Positions 8,418 to 17,038 are shown, counted from the stretch's first letter. The stretch: DNA of 64,000 bases from an uncultured Flavobacteriales bacterium (GCA_946479985.1 CAMLIF010000006.1:23688-87687); one strand, 5' to 3'. Numbers and translations are program-made. Notes: generated by a model not told the origin, from the sequence alone.

Positions 8418-9341
8418 ATGAAAAAAATCCTTTTAATTCTCATTGCCGCAATCAGTTCATGTCATTTACACGCTCAGGAAATGTCTTTTATAAAAGATAG
8501 TATTATGAATGTTTACATGGAAAACGGCTATGCCAATAAACATTTCATGCCTGATGGCAAAACAGACAAAAACGATTTGAGACAGGGAAAGTGGAAAGAT
8601 TATGAAATCATAGAAGATTATAACCTTACCACGATCGAAGGAAAAAACATGCAGCAATTCGGGTACTATTTACTATATGGAGAGGGAGAATATGTTGATG
8701 GAGAACGTCAGAAGGCTTGGAAATTCTACGTTATTGAAGATAAAACTTTCAAGAAAATCCTACATAAAGAAGTTTCTTTTGTTGATGGGAAAATGGAAGG
8801 TATTTGTAAGCACTACTTTCCCAGTGGAAAGTTAGGCTCTGTTACTAATTACATTTCAAATAACGTTGAGGGTGAGGCAAAATGGTACTATGAATCAGGA
8901 GAAATATCCGGAATCACGTTTCACAAAACAGGTTTAAGAGACGGACTTTGCAAATATTACCATCCTAATGGCGTTGTTCAATATGAAATGAATTTGGTTC
9001 GAGGTCTTCTCGAAGGTAAATGGGCGTCATACTATGACAACGGAGTGCTCCAGGAAATAGAATATTACACGAATGATACAATCTCGGGAACTTACAAATA
9101 CTTTTATCAAAATGGCCAATTGTGGATTGAGAAAGAATACGAGAACGGACTTTTAATGAATGTAATTGGCAGTTTTGATAGTAAAGGAAATCCGAGAGAT
9201 CATGGAACAATCAAAAATGGAAACGGAACAATAAAATATTACACAGAAGAAGGGCAACTTTATAATATTCAAACAGTGGAAAATGGTGTTATTGTGCACG
9301 ACGAACCACAATCTGTTCCTGATCCATTCAAGGATAAATAA
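8418..9341 (+). CDS. Secreted MORN-repeat (YwqK-type) protein
   Basis: 307 residues. The N-terminal signal peptide (MKKILLILIAAISSCHLHAQ) ends near residue 20; the Cys in it is not in a clear lipobox. From about residue 75 onward there are at least six MORN_2-type repeats with the pattern W/K-x-Y-Y-x-x-G-x-L/I (for example CKHYFPSGKLG, AKWYYESGEISG, CKYYHPNGVVQ, WASYYDNGVLQ). Proteins of this kind are often labelled YwqK antitoxin-like in Bacteroidota, but here the signal peptide argues against a toxin-antitoxin role. A relic of a VOC-family gene follows directly after the stop codon. Confidence 0.78.
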   Translation: MKKILLILIAAISSCHLHAQEMSFIKDSIMNVYMENGYANKHFMPDGKTDKNDLRQGKWKDYEIIEDYNLTTIEGKNMQQFGYYLLYGEGEYVDGERQKAWKFYVIEDKTFKKILHKEVSFVDGKMEGICKHYFPSGKLGSVTNYISNNVEGEAKWYYESGEISGITFHKTGLRDGLCKYYHPNGVVQYEMNLVRGLLEGKWASYYDNGVLQEIEYYTNDTISGTYKYFYQNGQLWIEKEYENGLLMNVIGSFDSKGNPRDHGTIKNGNGTIKYYTEEGQLYNIQTVENGVIVHDEPQSVPDPFKDK

Positions 9342-9342
9342 A

Positions 9343-9453
9343 CGCGGACAGGGAAATTTTGTGGCTGCTTCAGTTGTTGATCCGTTCGGGAACATTCTCG
9401 GAATTATGATTAACAAACATTACCTGGAAATACTCAAAGCGAAAAATGCGTAA
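9343..9453 (+). pseudogene. Remnant: C-terminal end of a VOC (glyoxalase-like) protein
   Basis: A 36-codon open stretch starts right after the MORN gene, in another frame, and ends in TAA at 9451-9453. It encodes VVDPFGNILGIMINKHYLEIL, the standard last strand and tail of VOC/glyoxalase-bleomycin-resistance proteins. No start codon or upstream VOC sequence remains, because the frame runs back into the MORN gene. It therefore looks like the 3' scar of a deletion or of an insertion that brought in the MORN gene. Confidence 0.65.
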
Positions 9454-9480
9454 TTTCATACAATCATAAAATTCATCATC

Positions 9481-10050
9481 CTGAAATCAATTATCCTCTT
9501 TCTCATTGTTCTAAGTTATTATTCTGCTCAAGCCCAGGAAATGGAACTCGACACCATATTCGTTCGTCATGCAAAAGACTGGAAACAGGGTAGTAAGGAA
9601 TATGTTACCGACACAACACTTACCTCCGATTACCGTGATCGTTTACTGATGGCAGGTACCACGATTATTCCGAACACCGGAAATCAATGGGAAGTTAGTA
9701 GTGAATTTCAATTGATGCTGCAAAGCGTTTCAGAACCAAAGTGCGTGAGTGATCGGGAAATTGATAACGGTGTAGATTTCATTCGTTCAACAACACAAAC
9801 AGATTCTACGTTAAGTGTTTCCGTAACTATTCACGACAATTGCTGCTACCACTTTCTGTGTGACGTTTCGGTTGTAGAAGGCGGAATCATTAATCTAACC
9901 TATATTGGTTATGGTTGGTCGATTTGTGGCTGCATGTGCGTTTTTCATATGGACTACAATTTCTCCAAATCCGAATACGATCCTGAAGTGAAATTAACCG
10001 GTTTTATGATCAATGGTAAAAAGGAAACTTTCAAGCCCTTTAAACAGTAA
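9481..10050 (+). CDS. Secreted Cys-containing protein of unknown function (probable CTG start)
   Basis: The first ATG (9541) lies at the mature N terminus, but the same frame runs upstream through a perfect signal peptide: KSIILFLIVLSYYSAQAQ, then EMELD. The codon in the expected initiator place is CTG at 9481; no ATG, GTG or TTG lies between the upstream stop (9451) and 9541. I therefore place the start at CTG, giving 190 residues. The mature part has a cysteine cluster (HDNCCYHFLC ... GWSICGCMCVF) suggesting disulfides or metal binding. No domain is recognised. It is followed after 3 bp by a lipoprotein gene, so the two form an operon. Confidence 0.55.
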   Translation: MKSIILFLIVLSYYSAQAQEMELDTIFVRHAKDWKQGSKEYVTDTTLTSDYRDRLLMAGTTIIPNTGNQWEVSSEFQLMLQSVSEPKCVSDREIDNGVDFIRSTTQTDSTLSVSVTIHDNCCYHFLCDVSVVEGGIINLTYIGYGWSICGCMCVFHMDYNFSKSEYDPEVKLTGFMINGKKETFKPFKQ

Positions 10051-10053
10051 ACT

Positions 10054-10569
10054 TTGAAAACTTCAGCAGTAATAATCTATGTATCAGTCGTTTTAATAGG
10101 CATAACAGCTTCCTGCAACCGCATTGCCAAAAAAGGAAAAGACATTGCTCACCGAGCAGAAGCAAAAATGGAAGATAAATCAGATGATCTCTTCCCTACA
10201 TTCGATGCATACAAAGCCGATACAAAATTCAATAAAAAACGCTTTCACGATTTTTTGAAAGTGGAAATTACACCGGATGTAAAAAACATTTACTGTCATG
10301 ATGATGCTATAGGGATAGATGCCGATTACCAATTCGGTTTTAATTGCAACGATTCAACCGCACAACGGATTATCAGAAAGCACCAATTGAAATTAGATCT
10401 CCTGACAGAAGACAATGGTTTCGGTTTGCAGGACGATTTTGATTGGTGGGACAAAAAGAAAATTGAGAAATTAGATTTGTACAGCTGGACAAACGGAAAT
10501 CAGTATTTCAAATACTTCTGGTACGACAGCAAGGAACAAAAAGCCTACTTTTTCGATTTTGACATGTAA
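10054..10569 (+). CDS. Lipoprotein of unknown function (TTG start)
   Basis: 171 residues from TTG 10054. The N terminus is a lipoprotein signal: KTSAVIIYVSVVLIGITASC, with the lipid-attachment Cys at about residue 21. The mature part is acidic and rich in aromatic residues (DDFDWWDKKK, YFKYFWYD). It sits 3 bp after the preceding secreted-protein gene and is probably co-transcribed and translationally coupled. No family is recognised. The non-ATG start, shared with its partner, suggests deliberately low translation or coupling. Confidence 0.55.
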   Translation: MKTSAVIIYVSVVLIGITASCNRIAKKGKDIAHRAEAKMEDKSDDLFPTFDAYKADTKFNKKRFHDFLKVEITPDVKNIYCHDDAIGIDADYQFGFNCNDSTAQRIIRKHQLKLDLLTEDNGFGLQDDFDWWDKKKIEKLDLYSWTNGNQYFKYFWYDSKEQKAYFFDFDM

Positions 10570-10616
10570 CCCGAACGTATTAAATTAGTTCGGCATAGTA
10601 TATAATACATAGCTTA

Positions 10617-11003
10617 TCAAGATCTCATTTCACGGATTTTTTTCCGGTGCATTTTTCCCCACTCAACCAATTCTCTTAGAACCGGACTCAGAGTAGCGCT
10701 GTATTCTGCCAATTCGTATTCAACCACAACCGGAGTTTGTGTATACACATTCCGTTTCACAAAACCATTCAACTCCAAATCCTTTAATTCATTTGAAAGC
10801 ACCTTTGCAGAAATTCCAGGAATACTGCGCTGCAATTCATTGAATCTTCGCACTCCACTCTCACGAAGTGCAATAATTACTTTCAATTTCCACTTTCCGC
10901 CTATAACATATAAGGCGTCTTCCATTGCATTCAAACTGGCGGTGCATTCCGAAGCGGTTGGTCTTTCTTCAATTTCAGGATATAATTCGATAGCTTTTTC
11001 CAT
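10617..11003 (-). CDS. HxlR-family transcriptional regulator
   Basis: 128 residues. It has the winged-helix HxlR signature: a conserved Cys20, ALYVIGGKWKLKVIIAL, RRFNELQRSIPGISAKVLSNELKDLE as recognition helix region, then a wing and VEYELAEYSATLSPVL. The family senses electrophiles or oxidants through the N-terminal cysteine and controls adjacent detoxification genes. It is transcribed divergently from an azoreductase gene across about 105 bp containing an 8-bp inverted repeat (11041-11048/11070-11077), so autoregulation and control of the azoreductase are likely. The inducer is unknown. Confidence 0.9.
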   Translation of the reverse strand: MEKAIELYPEIEERPTASECTASLNAMEDALYVIGGKWKLKVIIALRESGVRRFNELQRSIPGISAKVLSNELKDLELNGFVKRNVYTQTPVVVEYELAEYSATLSPVLRELVEWGKMHRKKIREMRS

Positions 11004-11040
11004 TGAGTATTTGTTGTGAAAGCACTAACAAAAAGGTAAC

Positions 11041-11077
11041 TACTTACCTATTGTATACTGCTAACTTTTGGTAAGTA
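11041..11077. promoter_or_regulatory. Candidate HxlR operator
   Basis: Perfect inverted repeat TACTTACC (11041-11048) and GGTAAGTA (11070-11077) lies between the divergent HxlR and azoreductase genes. A -7-like TAATTTTA is at 11086-11093, about 15 bp before the azoreductase start, so a dimer bound here would sit over the -33 region. Confidence 0.55.
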
Positions 11078-11108
11078 AAGCTACGTAATTTTACCCAAAA
11101 CACAAACG

Positions 11109-11732
11109 ATGAAAAAAATAACTCACATTACTTCAAGCACAAACGGAGAAAACTCCAACAGCACTCAATTAGGAAGAGCAATCATTGAAAAACTTCGCAC
11201 ACAATATCCCGGGAGCTCGTTAACAACTCGTGATTTGACAACTAATCCCACGCCCCATTTATCGGGGGCTCATTTGGCAGCCTTTTTTACTCCTGAAGAC
11301 CAGCAAACATCCGAATTGACTGAACTGGCAGCTTATTCCAAAACAGCAATTGCCGAATTAATGGAAACAGATATTTTGGTTCTAAGCGCACCGATGATCA
11401 ACTTTTCCATCCCATCGCAATTGAAATCATGGATTGACCAGGTAGCGCGGGCAGGTCTAACTTTCAAATACTCTGAAAACGGACCTGAAGGTTTGGTGAA
11501 AGGAAAAAAAGTTTATGTTGCAATAGCTTCAGGTGGGCTTTATTCGGATGGTCCCTATAAAGCCTTTGATTTTATTGAACCCTATTTAAGAGGTGCGTTA
11601 GGATTTATAGGAATGACAGATGTAACGGTATTTCGCGTAGAAGGAACAAACATGCCCGATTTGAAAGATCAGGCGTTGGAAAGTGCAATAGAAAAGATCG
11701 TACTAACCGAAGATGCAGAGGTTATCGCATAA
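11109..11732 (+). CDS. azoR: FMN-dependent NADH-azoreductase / quinone reductase
   Basis: 207 residues, the usual length of the AzoR flavodoxin-fold family. Conserved pieces are the N-terminal HITSSTNGENSNS phosphate-binding loop for FMN, the APMINFSIPSQLKSWID strand-helix, AGLTFKYSENGPEGLVKGKK, and IASGG. These cytosolic enzymes use NADH and FMN for two-electron reduction of quinones and azo compounds, protecting against electrophiles. Control by the divergent HxlR regulator fits this role. The gene is probably monocistronic. Confidence 0.9.
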   Translation: MKKITHITSSTNGENSNSTQLGRAIIEKLRTQYPGSSLTTRDLTTNPTPHLSGAHLAAFFTPEDQQTSELTELAAYSKTAIAELMETDILVLSAPMINFSIPSQLKSWIDQVARAGLTFKYSENGPEGLVKGKKVYVAIASGGLYSDGPYKAFDFIEPYLRGALGFIGMTDVTVFRVEGTNMPDLKDQALESAIEKIVLTEDAEVIA

Positions 11733-11842
11733 ATAAGGTTTTAAGCCAGCCAATGAATTATGAAAGTTCAATCGAAAGGTTGGACTTTTTGCTTTTTACA
11801 GTAACCAATTTCCTATACTTGAGTTTTGATTTGAAACAACTT

Positions 11843-12598
11843 ATGAAACTGAAAGAGACAATAACGGCAATTTTACTGGCGGTCAATTTCACTGCAATCG
11901 CACAAACTTCACAAGGTGACTTTAATCTTGCGGCTCCAAAAAACACTTCTGCCCTTACTCCACTTACACTTTGGTCGACACAATACTACATTCACCAATT
12001 TTTTTCCGGAGGCAGCGTACCTATTGTTTACGCCGACGGAACTTCCTCTAACTTAACCGCGGACACCTGTAATTTCTGCAGCGCATCGCTCGAAGGAACC
12101 GCTTATGTTACCGATTCAGCCGGAAATGTTACGGTCATCAACTTCGCAAAAAGCGCCGACAGCTCATTTGTTGACTGTCGCGCATGCAGTATCTATGCGA
12201 ACAGTAAATTAAATGTTGAGAGCTGGGGCAAAACCCTTTGGGTCAAAGCCGAAGGCTATGGAAACGGAGTAAAAAATTATGCACTCGTTCCGTTCCGTAC
12301 AATTGCTGTAGATAAAACAGTCATTCCATACGGAACCGTCATCTATATTCCTAAAGCCAAAGGCAAAACTATTTATCTTCCGAATGGAAAAACGGTGATT
12401 CATGACGGCTATTTCTTTGCCGGCGATACAGGCGGGGCAATCAAGCAAAATCACATAGACATATTTACCGGAATATTCACCGGGAATCCCTTTCCTAGCG
12501 TAATTCAGTCTAATGAAACCAAAACATTTGAAGCATTCATAGTAACTGACAAGACAATTATTGAAAGTTTGCAGACAGTTCACATTCTACTGAAATAG
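11843..12598 (+). CDS. Secreted 3D-domain protein (RlpA/MltA-like barrel)
   Basis: About 251 residues from ATG 11843; 90 bp of open frame upstream (from 11753) lacks signal-peptide character and is left out. A signal peptide ends at FTAIAQ. The C-terminal third is a 3D (Asp-Asp-Asp) domain: RTIAVDKTVIPYGTVIYIP, then HDGYFFAGDTGGAIKQNHIDIF. This double-psi barrel domain is found in MltA-type lytic transglycosylases and Gram-positive resuscitation factors and acts on peptidoglycan. The N-terminal half has four cysteines (DTCNFCSAS, DCRACS) and no recognised domain. Peptidoglycan cleavage is likely but not certain. Confidence 0.75.
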   Translation: MKLKETITAILLAVNFTAIAQTSQGDFNLAAPKNTSALTPLTLWSTQYYIHQFFSGGSVPIVYADGTSSNLTADTCNFCSASLEGTAYVTDSAGNVTVINFAKSADSSFVDCRACSIYANSKLNVESWGKTLWVKAEGYGNGVKNYALVPFRTIAVDKTVIPYGTVIYIPKAKGKTIYLPNGKTVIHDGYFFAGDTGGAIKQNHIDIFTGIFTGNPFPSVIQSNETKTFEAFIVTDKTIIESLQTVHILLK

Positions 12599-12658
12599 CT
12601 AGATAGTTGGGACTTATTTATCGTAATAAGTGTAAATTTAGCGTTCAATCAGACCCGA

Positions 12659-13936
12659 ATGTTTAGATCTTTATTTTTTGCTTTTGCATTTCTCAGCTCC
12701 CAGTCCGGTTTCGGACAAAGCCAATTTGAGTTAAGTCTTAATGGAAAAGCCCTTTCCAATGGAAGTTTCGTCGCTCTTAACGAATTTCAGAATATTAAAG
12801 TGAAAATTCCGAAAGGATTTAAAGGAAAACGAGATGATCTTGAATTACAATTTGTGATAATTCCATTTGGAGACACCCTTCTTTCCTTTAAGCAACCTAT
12901 TTCTGATTTAAAAAGTCTGGAAATGGAAGAAAAGCTGAACTACATTCATACTTTACCGGAAAACATCTCGCATATTTTATTATTTGTAACCGAAAATATG
13001 ACGACAGAAAACGAAACTCAATTTAATGCAATTTCGGTTATTACCCGCCAGTTGATATCTGCAGAAGATTATTTTAAAGAATTCGGATTGAATGCAACAC
13101 ACGGAAAAATTAATGAGGCTATATCTTACGTTATAGAAGCCATTGCTCTTGATCCAACAAACCTTGAATATAACAACGCATTTGGTCAATTACTATTTGA
13201 AGTTGAACGTTACGCGGAGTCTAAAATAGTGTTTCAAAGGATTACGGAAAAACTACCCAATTACCTAGCCTTTGCATTTTTAGGCGCCATTTATATCAAG
13301 GAAAAGGATTGGGAAAACGCAAAAAACAATTTTAATGAAGCTCTTCTTTTGACTACCAAACCTGAGGAACTATCGTATATCTATTTCAGCTTCGGAGAAA
13401 TAGAAGAAGGTCTCTTCAATTATTCAGGAGCTTATGATTATTACAAAACTTCAATAAAACATAATCCTAAAAATATGCTGTCGCTAAACAACGTCAGTAT
13501 CGTTTGCAGTAAGGTTGGGAAAGGAGAAGAGAAAATGAATTATCTGAAACAAATCATTGAAATAGATTCCAGTTTTATTCCTGCTCATATTAATATCGGA
13601 TTCCAATTACTGAAAGAGAATCAATTCGAAGAGGCCTTAGGCGAGTTCAATTACGTCATTGAAAAAGATCCTGAAAACGCTATGGCAATCAATAACAAAT
13701 CGTTTGCTCTTTATAAACTAAACCTTTTAGATGAAGCACTTGAGGCAGTGAACCGTTCAATTGAATTAGATGCTACCAACTCATACGCATTTAAAAACCG
13801 GGCACTCATTTATATTCAGCAAACTAAAAATGATTTAGCCTGCACAGATTTATCAAAAGCTCTTGAACTTAATTTCACAAAATTATATGGAGATGAAGTA
13901 GATCGTTTAATCAACGAAAATTGTAAAGGCAAATAA
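12659..13936 (+). CDS. Secreted TPR protein
   Basis: 425 residues with a signal peptide ending near SGFGQ. Residues ~20-140 form a beta-rich N-terminal region without a known domain. From about 150 onward there are tandem tetratricopeptide repeats, with the typical A-x-x-x-Y and A-x-x-x-L-D-P-x-N spacing (IALDPTNLEYNNAFG, YVIEKDPENAMAINNKS, SIELDATNSYAFKNRA). TPRs make a protein-binding superhelix, so a periplasmic scaffold or adaptor is expected. A 7-bp inverted repeat (12612-12631) and a -7-like TAAATTTA (about 12633-12640) precede the start. No partner is evident from the neighbours. Confidence 0.78.
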   Translation: MFRSLFFAFAFLSSQSGFGQSQFELSLNGKALSNGSFVALNEFQNIKVKIPKGFKGKRDDLELQFVIIPFGDTLLSFKQPISDLKSLEMEEKLNYIHTLPENISHILLFVTENMTTENETQFNAISVITRQLISAEDYFKEFGLNATHGKINEAISYVIEAIALDPTNLEYNNAFGQLLFEVERYAESKIVFQRITEKLPNYLAFAFLGAIYIKEKDWENAKNNFNEALLLTTKPEELSYIYFSFGEIEEGLFNYSGAYDYYKTSIKHNPKNMLSLNNVSIVCSKVGKGEEKMNYLKQIIEIDSSFIPAHINIGFQLLKENQFEEALGEFNYVIEKDPENAMAINNKSFALYKLNLLDEALEAVNRSIELDATNSYAFKNRALIYIQQTKNDLACTDLSKALELNFTKLYGDEVDRLINENCKGK

Positions 13937-13950
13937 ACGGTTTCTGCAAT

Positions 13951-14583
13951 ATGGATCACTACAAGGAAAATGCTGAAAGCTGGAATAAGGTTGCCAGGTT
14001 GTACGAAGAAAAATTCATGGAACTGGATTATTACAACGAATCGTATGATTTTTTCCTGAACCTTTTGTCTTCATCTCAGGATGAAGTTCTTGAACTGGCT
14101 TGCGGGCCCGGTATAATAACCCGATACCTGCTCAGAAAGCGCCCCGATTTGAACATGCTTGCTACAGATGTTGCACCTAACATGCTTGAAATTGCAGCAA
14201 AAAATAATCCAACTGCTCGTTTTCAATTGCTTGATTCCAGGAATATTCTTTCACTTGATCAAACATTCGATGCTTTGGTAATCGGATTTTGCATCCCATA
14301 TATGCCAGATGAAGACGTGCAGAAACTTTTGGCAGACGGGTTTCAGCTGCTTAATGAAAATGGAATACTTTACCTCAGTTTTATCTCAGGTGACGCTTCA
14401 CTGTCAGGACCAAGGACCGGAAGTTCAGGAGATTCAATGTATTTTTACTATCATCGCACAGAACACATCCGGGAAAATCTCACAAAAAACGGTTTTGCGA
14501 TCAAACGGATCTTCGAAGTAGAATATCCGTTACCGGAGGACCAAACAGAAATTCATACTATCATTTGTGCAGTAAAAATTTGA
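13951..14583 (+). CDS. Class I SAM-dependent methyltransferase
   Basis: 210 residues. AdoMet-binding motif I is VLELACGPGIITRYLL (around residue 45), followed by LNMLATDVAPNMLEIA with the acidic ribose-binding Asp, and FDALVIGFCIPYMPDED as the post-motif region. This is the small Methyltransf_25/11 fold. The acceptor substrate cannot be told from the sequence. It lies 14 bp after the TPR gene and 2 bp before a GNAT acetyltransferase gene, so it is probably part of a short operon. Confidence 0.82.
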   Translation: MDHYKENAESWNKVARLYEEKFMELDYYNESYDFFLNLLSSSQDEVLELACGPGIITRYLLRKRPDLNMLATDVAPNMLEIAAKNNPTARFQLLDSRNILSLDQTFDALVIGFCIPYMPDEDVQKLLADGFQLLNENGILYLSFISGDASLSGPRTGSSGDSMYFYYHRTEHIRENLTKNGFAIKRIFEVEYPLPEDQTEIHTIICAVKI

Positions 14584-14585
14584 TT

Positions 14586-15107
14586 ATGATCTCTTATCAA
14601 TCATATGAAACAGAACGGTTAATCGTTCGATCCACAACTGCTGAAGATGCCGGATTTCTTCTGACGATCTTCAATTCTCCCAAATGGCTGCGATTCATTG
14701 GCGACAGAAATGTTCACACTATTGCAGAAGCTGAAAAATACATCGAAGACCGAATTACATCTCAATATAAACGTTTGGGTTACGGACATTATATCGTAGA
14801 ATTGAAAGCCGACGGAACCAAAATAGGAACCTGCGGATTGTATGACAGACCGGGATTAGAGGGAATTGATATCGGCTTCGCATTTCTGCCGGAATATGAA
14901 GGAAAAGGATATGCGTATGAATCAGCCGAAGCAGTAAAAAATGCAGCTTTCAACCAATTTAATATTCCTGAACTGGTCGCAATCACTACCAAAGACAATT
15001 TTGCTTCACAAAAACTCCTGGAAAAACTGGGATTGGAAAATCAGGGCGACATTCAAATGCCGGGTGAAGAAGAAGTGCTTTTTTTCTACAAAATGAGAAA
15101 ACCATAG
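14586..15107 (+). CDS. GNAT-family N-acetyltransferase
   Basis: 173 residues from ATG 14586. It has the RimJ/RimL-type GNAT layout: TERLIVRSTTAEDA at the start, GTCGLYDRPGLEGIDIGFAF, the acetyl-CoA-binding EYEGKGYAYE loop (Q/R-x-x-G-x-G/A equivalent), and a TTKDNFASQKLLEKLG helix. The family moves an acetyl group from acetyl-CoA to an amine on a protein N terminus, antibiotic or metabolite. It follows the methyltransferase by 2 bp. The substrate is unknown. Confidence 0.88.
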   Translation: MISYQSYETERLIVRSTTAEDAGFLLTIFNSPKWLRFIGDRNVHTIAEAEKYIEDRITSQYKRLGYGHYIVELKADGTKIGTCGLYDRPGLEGIDIGFAFLPEYEGKGYAYESAEAVKNAAFNQFNIPELVAITTKDNFASQKLLEKLGLENQGDIQMPGEEEVLFFYKMRKP

Positions 15108-15150
15108 CAGCCAAAGCGCCTCATTCGTCTTTTTTGAATACTTTTAGTTC

Positions 15151-15873
15151 ATGAAAACAGCAGCAATCACCTGTCTTTTTTGCTTTATTTTAAGTTTTTC
15201 TTTTTCGCAACAAGGTCATTACAAATGGGAAGAGGGACTTTCTGTTTACGATGCAACTTTCGATACGCAAAATTATTCTCACGAGCAGATCAATCAGATT
15301 CATCACTACCTGTTGAATCAGGCCAAAGGTATGTTTGAAGTAGGTCATGTCTGGGACATTCACCAAATGACTGATACGACTAAAATCATTGAATTGGATT
15401 CGTTTTACAATGAAGCGAATAAGATCTATACTACTTTGAAACTTCCTGAAGGAAAATTTTGGAGCGATTTATTAGCGCAGCGAAAAACTGAATTAAATGA
15501 ATGGTACAAAGCTGAAACAACATTTCTTCAAAGCTTTTACAACCCGTCAGTTCTATTAGACAAAACGCATCCTGATTGTTATTCTACTGCACAGGCATTG
15601 AATGGAACGGATGAAGAGTTACTGGAGGCATGGAGAGTTTTGGTGGAAGAACAGAAAAAGAAAAACTGTTGTCCGGAAGAGGTAGAGAAAAAATACCTCT
15701 CTGAGCTAAGCTCGGAATACCAGCTCTTATACGCACGTATGGAAGTAAGTATTTACGCCTGGTGGAATTGCCGCAATAATTACATTCCATATGTCAATGA
15801 TGATGAAGGACTTATTTTCAAAGAATTTTTGGCACTTTTCTTGAGCGTGCACGAAATTCAAATGGAAGATTAG
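15151..15873 (+). CDS. Secreted protein of unknown function
   Basis: 240 residues with a signal peptide (KTAAITCLFCFILSFSFSQ). The mature part is helical and rich in Trp, Tyr and Glu. It has a paired cysteine motif (KKKNCCPEEVEKKY) and a further CYS/C pair, so disulfides are likely. No domain is recognised. The gene is followed by two small genes on the same strand that also look genus-specific. Confidence 0.6.
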   Translation: MKTAAITCLFCFILSFSFSQQGHYKWEEGLSVYDATFDTQNYSHEQINQIHHYLLNQAKGMFEVGHVWDIHQMTDTTKIIELDSFYNEANKIYTTLKLPEGKFWSDLLAQRKTELNEWYKAETTFLQSFYNPSVLLDKTHPDCYSTAQALNGTDEELLEAWRVLVEEQKKKNCCPEEVEKKYLSELSSEYQLLYARMEVSIYAWWNCRNNYIPYVNDDEGLIFKEFLALFLSVHEIQMED

Positions 15874-15922
15874 CTAATTTTAGATACTGCTCTTTCACAA
15901 AACCTTATTCAAAATTTAAACT

Positions 15923-16255
15923 ATGAAACTACTTACTACACTTTGTTTAATGCTTGGAACTTCCAGCTTGTTCGGCCAAAAAGTTTATTCCGTTCAATAC
16001 GAATCACAGGCTGACGTAAAAGTCTTCGTTGTTGATTACGAATCACAGGCAGATCTGAAAGTTTACAAAGTAAAATACGAAAGCCAGGCCGGTACCAATG
16101 ACGGAAAATGGTTTTTTACCGAGTATGAAAGCCAGGCTAAAAAAACAATCTACTTTGTTCAATATGAATCACAAGCTGATCTGAAAATATTCTTTGTCGA
16201 TTATGAATCTCAGGCCGGATGGAAAAATTCGGGGAAGCAGCAGTTGATGTACTAA
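15923..16255 (+). CDS. Secreted YESQA-repeat protein (DUF6150-like)
   Basis: 110 residues: a signal peptide ending at SLFGQ, then six copies of an ~11-17-residue unit built around YESQA, as in VYSVQYESQADVKVFVVD and related units. Each repeat alternates hydrophobic and charged residues, as expected for beta strands stacked into a barrel or solenoid. I associate this pattern with small DUF6150-type proteins of Bacteroidota, from memory and unverified. The repeats alternate between a hydrophobic-V/F-V and a charged spacing, so the strands probably form pairs. The function is unknown. Confidence 0.65.
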   Translation: MKLLTTLCLMLGTSSLFGQKVYSVQYESQADVKVFVVDYESQADLKVYKVKYESQAGTNDGKWFFTEYESQAKKTIYFVQYESQADLKIFFVDYESQAGWKNSGKQQLMY

Positions 16256-16262
16256 TCCATTC

Positions 16263-16937
16263 ATGCAATTCAGGTTAATACCAATCATTGATAAAATGGT
16301 GGAATTCTACTCGGTTCCACCTTCTATTGAACGTTTTAACAAATACCTTTCAATTCTTGAAGGACAAACGAAAGGAAACCTGGAAATTCCGATTGGTTCC
16401 TACAACCCAATGGCGAAAGAGCATGTTCGTGAACGCTTACTGGAACTCAAACAACTAAATACCGAAGAAGTCGTGGAGGAAACGCTTTCACTTCTGAACC
16501 GGCAAAACAACTATCCGGAATTGACTTTCGGAGTTTGTCTGAACCTGGCCGATGATCTGCACGGCGGCTGGACAAACAGAATCACTACTAATTATCAAAG
16601 TAAGTTTCAAATTCACCCCTTGGTGAAGCGCCATTTTTGTACACCCCACTTTTGGACAAGCGAAACCTTTTCTACCGATCTGATTGTTTCCCGAACCAAA
16701 GAATATGTCTTTCATACCTTGTATTTCTTAGATCATGGAAAGCCGGTAACTCTGAACGATCACGTTGAACAATTAAACTTCGTTCAACATAATCTGAGCG
16801 GCAACTTCACTTCAATTTCCGCAAAAAAGTCTTTCGAACAGTATAAATCTTCCGAAGATTACTCCGTCATCATCAATTTTCTTTATGGCGATAATGCCAG
16901 CGAATTACTTGGTTTCCGAAGTCTTGGCATTGATTAA
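16263..16937 (+). CDS. Conserved-looking hypothetical protein, cytosolic
   Basis: 224 residues with no signal peptide or membrane segment. It begins 7 bp after the YESQA-repeat gene. A long helical N-terminal half contains RFNKYLSILEG and HVRERLLELKQLN. A middle block, GVCLNLADDLHGGWTNRIT, has conserved-looking His/Trp/Arg, and a HPLVKRHFCTPHFW block follows. No family is recognised. Length and codon use look like a real gene. Confidence 0.55.
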   Translation: MQFRLIPIIDKMVEFYSVPPSIERFNKYLSILEGQTKGNLEIPIGSYNPMAKEHVRERLLELKQLNTEEVVEETLSLLNRQNNYPELTFGVCLNLADDLHGGWTNRITTNYQSKFQIHPLVKRHFCTPHFWTSETFSTDLIVSRTKEYVFHTLYFLDHGKPVTLNDHVEQLNFVQHNLSGNFTSISAKKSFEQYKSSEDYSVIINFLYGDNASELLGFRSLGID

Positions 16938-17038
16938 TTCTGTGTTCCCTCCCTTCCTGAATCTTGAAAAAAAGGGTAATTGGTCGGCAACAAAAATCAT
17001 TTCGGTTTTAAAATATCTTAATTCACTTTAGCGCAGCG

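Noticed and set aside
8418..9341. YwqK antitoxin of a toxin-antitoxin pair
   Set aside because: The MORN protein has a signal peptide and no toxin gene lies beside it.
15923..16255. CRISPR-like periodicity in the YESQA gene
   Set aside because: Repeats are in a single open frame with a signal peptide, unequal spacing and no conserved palindromic repeat.
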